From assembly GCA_938048455.1 (NCBI GenBank), contig CALIUY010000015.1, positions 1 to 49,952 on the forward strand: a DNA stretch of 49,952 bases. The letters are read 5' to 3'. The position numbers and the translations under genes were made by a program. This DNA is from an uncultured Desulfobacterales bacterium. GTDB lineage: Bacteria > Desulfobacterota > Desulfobacteria > Desulfobacterales > SpSt-501. The notes under the pieces were generated by a model. The model saw only the letters and a list, made by a program, of their open reading frames with translations. It was not told the origin of the DNA and did not search any database. This document shows positions 45,885-49,952 of this stretch, piece after piece (the first letter of the stretch is position 1; every line of letters begins with the position of its first letter).

Positions 45885-46337
45885 ATGACGCAGAGGCTAA
45901 GCGAGGGGGGGTCGCATGACTATCCCGACCGCCCACGGGTCGCCGTGGGGGCGGTGGTGTTGCGCAAGGAGGCGGTGTTGCTCGTCAAGCGTGCTTTCCC
46001 GCCCTCGCCAGGGGTGTGGGCCATCCCCGGGGGCGGGGTGCTGCTCGGGGAGACGCTCCGCGAGGCGGCCGAGCGGGAAATCCGCGAAGAGACCGGAGTC
46101 GAGATCCGGGCGCTCGATCCCGTGGCCGCCTTCGACGTGATCGAAAAAGACGATACGGGGCGGATCCGCTTTCATTACGTAATCGTCGACCTCGCGGCCG
46201 AGTGGTTGTCGGGGGAGCCGCGTGCGGCGAGCGATGCGGCGGACGCCCGCTGGGTCACCGCCGGAGAGATGAGGGAAATTCCCGTCAGTCGCAGGACCCA
46301 GCGTTTGCTCTCCGAGCGTTTCGGTTTCGGCGTCTGA
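45885..46337 (+). CDS. Nudix hydrolase (ADP-ribose pyrophosphatase type)
   Basis: 150 aa from the ATG at 45885, which sits 5-6 bases after GGGAGGG; a GTG at 45879 is too close to that site. It has the full Nudix box GGGVLLGETLREAAEREIRE followed directly by ETGVE (the REXXEEXGU pattern) and AVGAVVLRKEAVLLVKRAFP at the start. It cleaves nucleoside diphosphate-X compounds with Mg. ADP-ribose is the likely substrate by resemblance only. It converges on the ExeA-OmpA gene. Confidence 0.9.
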   Translation: MTQRLSEGGSHDYPDRPRVAVGAVVLRKEAVLLVKRAFPPSPGVWAIPGGGVLLGETLREAAEREIREETGVEIRALDPVAAFDVIEKDDTGRIRFHYVIVDLAAEWLSGEPRAASDAADARWVTAGEMREIPVSRRTQRLLSERFGFGV

Positions 46338-46366
46338 GAAAGAGGTTGGGCGAGGGCCAGGCGGAC

Positions 46367-47902
46367 TTAATCGCGGATCGGCTCGATCTCGACGCGTCGG
46401 TTCCGCTCGCGGCCCTCGGGGGTGTCGTTGGAGGCGATCGGGTCCTTGGGGCCGAGACCGACGGCGATCAGGCGCTCGGGCTCGATCCCCTTGCCGGCGA
46501 GAAAGCTTCGGACGGAGTTGGCGCGGAACTGCGAAACGCTCAGGTTGTAGGTGAGCGAGCCCACGTTGTCGGTGTACCCGGTGATCCGGACTTTGAGGTT
46601 TTTTTCGGCCTTCAAGTACTTGGCGATCTCCTCGAGGCCGTCGAGAACCTCTTTGCGGAGCTCGTTTGAGTTGTGGGGGAAAAAAAGGATGATCTTCCCC
46701 TGGATGAAGGGGTTGGTCCGCAGGGTTTCGCGCGCGACTTCCCGCGGGAGAGCATCGCCGCCCGGCGCCGCGAGAAGCGGGGCGGCCGACGGCTTGGCTG
46801 GCGGCGCGATCGGCTGGATCTCGGCTTCCCGGGCGGCCTCGCGGCGCAAGGATCCGGCGGCGGGGTAGCTTTGCGGGGCGATCTCCTCGGTCGCCCAGCG
46901 CCGGGGGCTGTCGTGGCGATACTGGTAAAGAACGATCGCCGCGAAGGCCGTTAGCAAAAGCGCGACGAGCAGCGCGGGCAGCCGCCAGGCGGGCCGGGCC
47001 TCGGCGGCCGTCTCCTCCGGAGCCGCCCTTGCCCCGCGGTCGGTCACCGGGGCGATGAAGCCGCTTTCCGTTTTTTCCTTGAATTCGGCCGCCCGCATTT
47101 CCGGGAGCCGAAGCTCCCGCTCGCATTCCTGGATGATCGCCGGGTCGATCGTGCGCACTCCCTTGGCATAGCCGGTGAGAAGGGCATGATCGCAGAGGAT
47201 GTTGATCAGGCGCGGATTTCCGCCGGAAAAGGCGTGGATGCGGCGGAAGGCCTGAGGGGTGAAGATCGCCTGCCGGGCGCCGGCGATCTTCAGACGGTGC
47301 TCGATGTACTGGGCCGTCTCCTTCTCGGCAAGCGGTTCGATGTGATAGCTCACGGTAATCCGCTGCCTGACGGCGCGCACACTCTCCTCGAGCAGCGTGC
47401 GGTTGAATTCCGTCTGCCCGACGAAAAAGATGTTGATCAACTTGCGGTTCTCGAGCTCGATGTTGGAGAGCAGCCGCACCTGCTCGAGCATGTCGGGGCT
47501 CAGGCGCTGGGCCTCATCCACGATCAGGAGCACCTGCCGGTTGGCCGCATGGGCGGTGAGCAGCAGGCGCTTGAACTCGATCAGGAACTCGCCCTTCGAG
47601 GCGAAACGACGTTTCATGCCGAACTCGTCGGCAAGAAAGTTGAAAAAGTCGATCGGCTCCATCCCCGGATCAGGAACGGTGGCCACCAGCGCGGAGACGT
47701 CGATCGTCTGCAAGAGCATCTTGATCAGAGCGGTCTTGCCGGTGCCGACATCGCCCGTGAGCAACAGGAAGCCCTTGTTTTCTTGAATACCGTACTTGAG
47801 GGTCGCCAGCGCCTCGCCGTGCTTTTCGCCGAGCCACATGAAGGCGGGATCGGTCGTGATCTGAAAGGGCTTTCGATGCAGCTGGTAGTGCCGAAGGTAC
47901 AT
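46367..47902 (-). CDS. ExeA/GspA-like AAA+ ATPase with TM segment and C-terminal OmpA peptidoglycan-binding domain
   Basis: 511 aa from the ATG at 47900-47902. Residues 1-275 are an ExeA-type ATPase: YLRHYQLHRKPFQITTDPAF start, Walker A GDVGTGKTALIKML (near 50), Walker B VLLIVDEAQRLSPDMLEQVR, and GGNPRLINILCDHALL. A membrane segment (about 308-326, LPALLVALLLTAFAAIVLY) follows, then a Pro/Ala linker and an OmpA-like domain from about 405 (ILFFPHNSNELRKEVLDGLE, ITGYTDNVGSLTYNLSVSQF, NRRVEIEPI). ExeA normally carries another peptidoglycan-binding domain here. It probably couples ATP use to wall remodelling for an envelope machine. Confidence 0.88.
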   Translation of the reverse strand: MYLRHYQLHRKPFQITTDPAFMWLGEKHGEALATLKYGIQENKGFLLLTGDVGTGKTALIKMLLQTIDVSALVATVPDPGMEPIDFFNFLADEFGMKRRFASKGEFLIEFKRLLLTAHAANRQVLLIVDEAQRLSPDMLEQVRLLSNIELENRKLINIFFVGQTEFNRTLLEESVRAVRQRITVSYHIEPLAEKETAQYIEHRLKIAGARQAIFTPQAFRRIHAFSGGNPRLINILCDHALLTGYAKGVRTIDPAIIQECERELRLPEMRAAEFKEKTESGFIAPVTDRGARAAPEETAAEARPAWRLPALLVALLLTAFAAIVLYQYRHDSPRRWATEEIAPQSYPAAGSLRREAAREAEIQPIAPPAKPSAAPLLAAPGGDALPREVARETLRTNPFIQGKIILFFPHNSNELRKEVLDGLEEIAKYLKAEKNLKVRITGYTDNVGSLTYNLSVSQFRANSVRSFLAGKGIEPERLIAVGLGPKDPIASNDTPEGRERNRRVEIEPIRD

Positions 47903-47921
47903 GAGGCCCGCCCGGGCGGTT

Positions 47922-48524
47922 TCAGCGGGCGCGGATGAAACCGCGCCCGTAGTAGAAGTAGATCGCGACCCAGAGGATGAAGAAGAGAAAGAGGTAGGCG
48001 CTGCGCTGGCGTTCGAGCTTTTCTTTGCGCTTGTCAAGGAGGTTCGAAGAGTTCTTGAGCTCGCGCTTGACGATGTCGAGCTCGTTCATCAGCCCCTCGA
48101 TGTCGGCGGTCTCGGAGTAGGCGACGAGCCTCTTGGACTTGGCCTCGAAATCGCGCACGTTGAAGGTGTCGAAGAGGATCTTCTGTTTCTCGGTGAGATA
48201 GGAGGCTTCGTGGATTTCTTTGGCGAGCTCGGCGGCGTAAAACTTACGATAGGGATTGCGTTGCGGCACCTCGCCGAGTTGTCGGACCCTTCGCTCGATG
48301 CCGCCGTTGAGCTCGTTGGCGATCTCGCCGAGAAGTCGGTCGAGATCCTTGATCGTGCTGTGGTTTTTGAGGAGGTCCTCGCCGGAGAGCGCGGAGATAA
48401 AAAAAATCAACAGCCCCGCCGTGATGCAACTCACGATAATTTTGATGAAAATAAGTACATCGCGGCTGATGCCGATCATGAAGGCGTTCGCCTGGCGCAT
48501 GCCCATGCTGCCTGTTCCGCCCAT
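47922..48524 (-). CDS. Membrane protein with two TM helices and a coiled coil
   Basis: 200 aa from the ATG at 48522-48524 (AAGG just upstream); a longer frame to 48584 would start inside its promoter. One membrane helix is at about 20-44 (DVLIFIKIIVSCITAGLLIF) and a second near the C terminus (SAYLFLFFILWVAIYFYYG). Between them is a charged helical region with coiled-coil runs (RDFEAKSKRLVAYSETADIE, ELDIVKRELKNSSNLLDKRK). No family recognised. It ends 19 bases before the ExeA-OmpA gene, so the two are co-transcribed and probably work together. Confidence 0.75.
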   Translation of the reverse strand: MGGTGSMGMRQANAFMIGISRDVLIFIKIIVSCITAGLLIFFISALSGEDLLKNHSTIKDLDRLLGEIANELNGGIERRVRQLGEVPQRNPYRKFYAAELAKEIHEASYLTEKQKILFDTFNVRDFEAKSKRLVAYSETADIEGLMNELDIVKRELKNSSNLLDKRKEKLERQRSAYLFLFFILWVAIYFYYGRGFIRAR

Positions 48525-48555
48525 AAGACCTTCAATTGACAGTGAATATTTTTTG

Positions 48556-48584
48556 ATCGTACCGGAAAGGAAAAGCCCTGTCAA
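48556..48584 (-). promoter_or_regulatory. Promoter of the coiled-coil / ExeA-OmpA operon
   Basis: -35 TTGACA (complement of 48579-48584), 17-base spacer, -10 TACGAT (complement of 48556-48561). The -35 overlaps the 3' arm of the hairpin that ends the upstream gene. Confidence 0.6.
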
Positions 48585-48611
48585 TATGGGGAAGGTTTTT
48601 CAGGGCTTTCC
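48569..48611 (-). terminator. Hairpin at the 3' end of the duplicated-domain gene
   Basis: GGAAAGCCCTG (complement of 48601-48611) pairs with CAGGGCTTTTCC (complement of 48569-48580) across a 20-base loop, then TTTCC. The stop codon is in the 5' arm. The T-tail is imperfect. Confidence 0.35.
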
Positions 48612-49409
48612 CGCATCGAGGGCTTCCCGGAGCGCGTGGCGGATGAGCCCCGTGTCGTTTGCCTCACCCATGTGGCGCTCGACCCATTCGGGGGCTTTGC
48701 CGAATTCGCGCGCCAGGGCCTGAAGCGCCTCGGCGAGGGTTTCGTGCTGGGCCTCGGGCGAGGTCCAGTAGCGCTTCGGCCGCCGGGGGTTGTAGAACTC
48801 GATTCCCGAGGCCGAGGGCAGGCGTTCGGTTCCGGTCCTTTCCCCACCCTCGATCGGGGGCGAGAATTCCCCTTGCAGACGCTTTCGGATCTCGTTCAAA
48901 TCGTTGGTGTCCGCGAGGCGCTCCTCGATCCAGGGCAGGGGTTTTCCGAACTCGGCGGAAAGGGCGGCGACCGCCTGCTCGTAGGTGTCATGATGCCGCG
49001 TCGGGCTGCTCCAGTAGCGCTTCGGCCGTCGCGGGTCATAGAACAGAGGCCCGCCGCTGCCTTTGGGCGCGGAAGGAGTGGGAATGGGAAGCGGCTTGGC
49101 GCGCTCCATGGAGGTCGCCTTCGGGCCGGCAGGGACGGAGGGAGTCTTTTGCCCCTGGGCGGCGGGTTCTTGCTGTGTTGCGGCCGCGGGATCCTTTTCG
49201 ATGCGCAGGACCTCTTTGCGCGGGTAGGTAAGTACCCCGCCCCGGTACTCGCAGTGCACCTGGTCCTTTTCTTCCCATGCGCGTCCGGTGCAAAGGGTCC
49301 TCATGCCGTCGTGGAAGAGGATCGTGTCACCGGCAAAGCAGGGGAGGGCTGCCGAGGCCAGCAGGACGGTCGCCGCCGCAAAAAGGGGAGCCCAACGCAA
49401 AAGAGGCAT
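48600..49409 (-). CDS. Exported protein with a duplicated ~58-residue domain
   Basis: 269 aa from the ATG at 49407-49409, giving a signal peptide MPLLRWAPLFAAATVLLASA cut near Ala26. Residues 27-72 are a small beta module (GDTILFHDGMRTLCTGRAWE) often seen in exported proteins of these bacteria. A Pro/Ala linker leads to two copies of one domain: 122-179 (FYDPRRPKRYWSSPTRHHDT onward) and 204-263 (FYNPRRPKRYWTSPEAQHET onward). Both keep YxPRRPKRYWxSP, an EFGK near the middle, Trp then Glu, and ND with IRxxL. Family not recognised; periplasmic location inferred. It lies 58 bases after the response regulator gene. Confidence 0.75.
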   Translation of the reverse strand: MPLLRWAPLFAAATVLLASAALPCFAGDTILFHDGMRTLCTGRAWEEKDQVHCEYRGGVLTYPRKEVLRIEKDPAAATQQEPAAQGQKTPSVPAGPKATSMERAKPLPIPTPSAPKGSGGPLFYDPRRPKRYWSSPTRHHDTYEQAVAALSAEFGKPLPWIEERLADTNDLNEIRKRLQGEFSPPIEGGERTGTERLPSASGIEFYNPRRPKRYWTSPEAQHETLAEALQALAREFGKAPEWVERHMGEANDTGLIRHALREALDAGKP

Positions 49410-49467
49410 GGAAACCCGGGATCGTGCGAGTCTGACGAAGGGCTCGCCCCCCGCGGGGAAAATCGCC

Positions 49468-49854
49468 TCAAGCCGCCGGGGAGGCATCGGCTTTCAGGGT
49501 ATCGCGCACGACCCGCACCAGGTCCTGACGGTTGATGGGTTTGGCGAGAGTGGCCGCCGCACCGAGTTTTTGCGCGCCGCGCAGGTAACCTTCGGGGCGG
49601 TTCAGGCCGCCGCCGGACATGGCGATGATCTTGACGTCCGGGAACTCTTTTTTGAGCTCGATGATCATCCCGATTCCGTCCTTGTTGGGCATGATGAGGT
49701 CGGTCAGGATCAGGTCGGCCGGTTTCTCGCGGAAGATCTTCAGCCCCTCGGCGCCGTCCACGGCCTCGAGCACCGCATAGCCTTCGCGCTCCAGGATGAG
49801 ACGGACCATGGAACGGATCTGAGGTTCATCGTCGATGATCAGGATGCGTTGCAT
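49468..49854 (-). CDS. Single-domain response regulator receiver
   Basis: 128 aa from the ATG at 49852-49854; a longer frame to 49926 lacks support. CheY fold: RILIIDDEPQIRSMVRLILE with the acidic pair, phospho-Asp in ADLILTDLIMPNKDGIGMII, Ser in IIAMSGGGL and Lys in ATLAKPINRQDL. No output domain, so it signals by protein contact. The kinase is not in view. First gene of the minus-strand cluster that includes the duplicated-domain protein. Confidence 0.92.
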   Translation of the reverse strand: MQRILIIDDEPQIRSMVRLILEREGYAVLEAVDGAEGLKIFREKPADLILTDLIMPNKDGIGMIIELKKEFPDVKIIAMSGGGLNRPEGYLRGAQKLGAAATLAKPINRQDLVRVVRDTLKADASPAA

Positions 49855-49952
49855 AAGGCCGTGCTCCCCCTGGATGAGGTTCGCCTCCGCGAAGGTTCTG
49901 CCCGATTCGGGATCATTATCGCACATCCCGGGGTCTGGCGCAAATTCGTACG

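Overview
The window is a continuous stretch of GC-rich bacterial chromosome, mostly housekeeping, with no insertion sequence, prophage, CRISPR array or rRNA. The gene content (ADP-heptose synthesis, MltG, prepilin peptidase, a four-subunit 2-oxoglutarate:ferredoxin oxidoreductase, FolE2, ThrH, a long YcaO-TPR protein, an HPr domain on a large helical protein, and a zinc-ribbon coiled-coil gene abutting rnpB) suggests an anaerobic Gram-negative bacterium of the Desulfobacterota / former Deltaproteobacteria. That placement is inferred from protein resemblance and gene order, not from a marker gene.

Layout. 1-1135: a truncated secreted-protein gene whose signal peptide is broken at a G8 run, a tiny lipoprotein gene, and initiator tRNA, all on the minus strand. 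1189-6546 (minus): an alaC-like aminotransferase, hom, thrH, thioesterase, hldE and DUF167 operon with overlapping starts and stops. 6640-8699 (plus): purM and tsaD, driven from a promoter that overlaps the divergent alaC promoter. 8731-13217 (minus): nagZ, a PAS-GGDEF-EAL protein preceded by a candidate structured RNA ending in a strong terminator, and mltG. 13491-16206 (plus): korDABC. 16215-19075 (minus): pilD, a metallophosphoesterase and a Ser/Thr kinase with a DUF1566-like tail. 19316-26614 (plus): lon, tsaB, psd, asd, greA, rpoZ, ttcA and folE2. 26664-28711: dtd (minus), a class III nucleotide cyclase and an AlgH/YqgE protein (plus), and a small Cys-rich gene (minus). 28843-32874: a dynamin-like GTPase converging on a YcaO-TPR protein. 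32954-34634: tRNA-Ala, hisB and hisA. 34812-40747: dnaG, rpoD, a CAU tRNA, a NIF3 protein, a zinc-ribbon protein and RNase P RNA. 40829-44545: an HPr-domain protein, ispD and an AhpF-like reductase. 44622-49854: an aminotransferase and a Nudix hydrolase, then a minus-strand cluster of a response regulator, a periplasmic protein with a duplicated domain, a two-TM coiled-coil protein, and an ExeA-like ATPase fused to an OmpA domain.

The least ordinary parts are that last envelope cluster (46367-49854), the candidate structured RNA before the c-di-GMP enzyme (11917-12056), the pilD/phosphatase/kinase operon, the HPr fusion, the YcaO-TPR/dynamin pair, and an inverted repeat sitting on the -10 of lon. 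Nothing here amounts to a clear new defence or mobile system. Promoters, start codons and RNA folds were assigned by eye.
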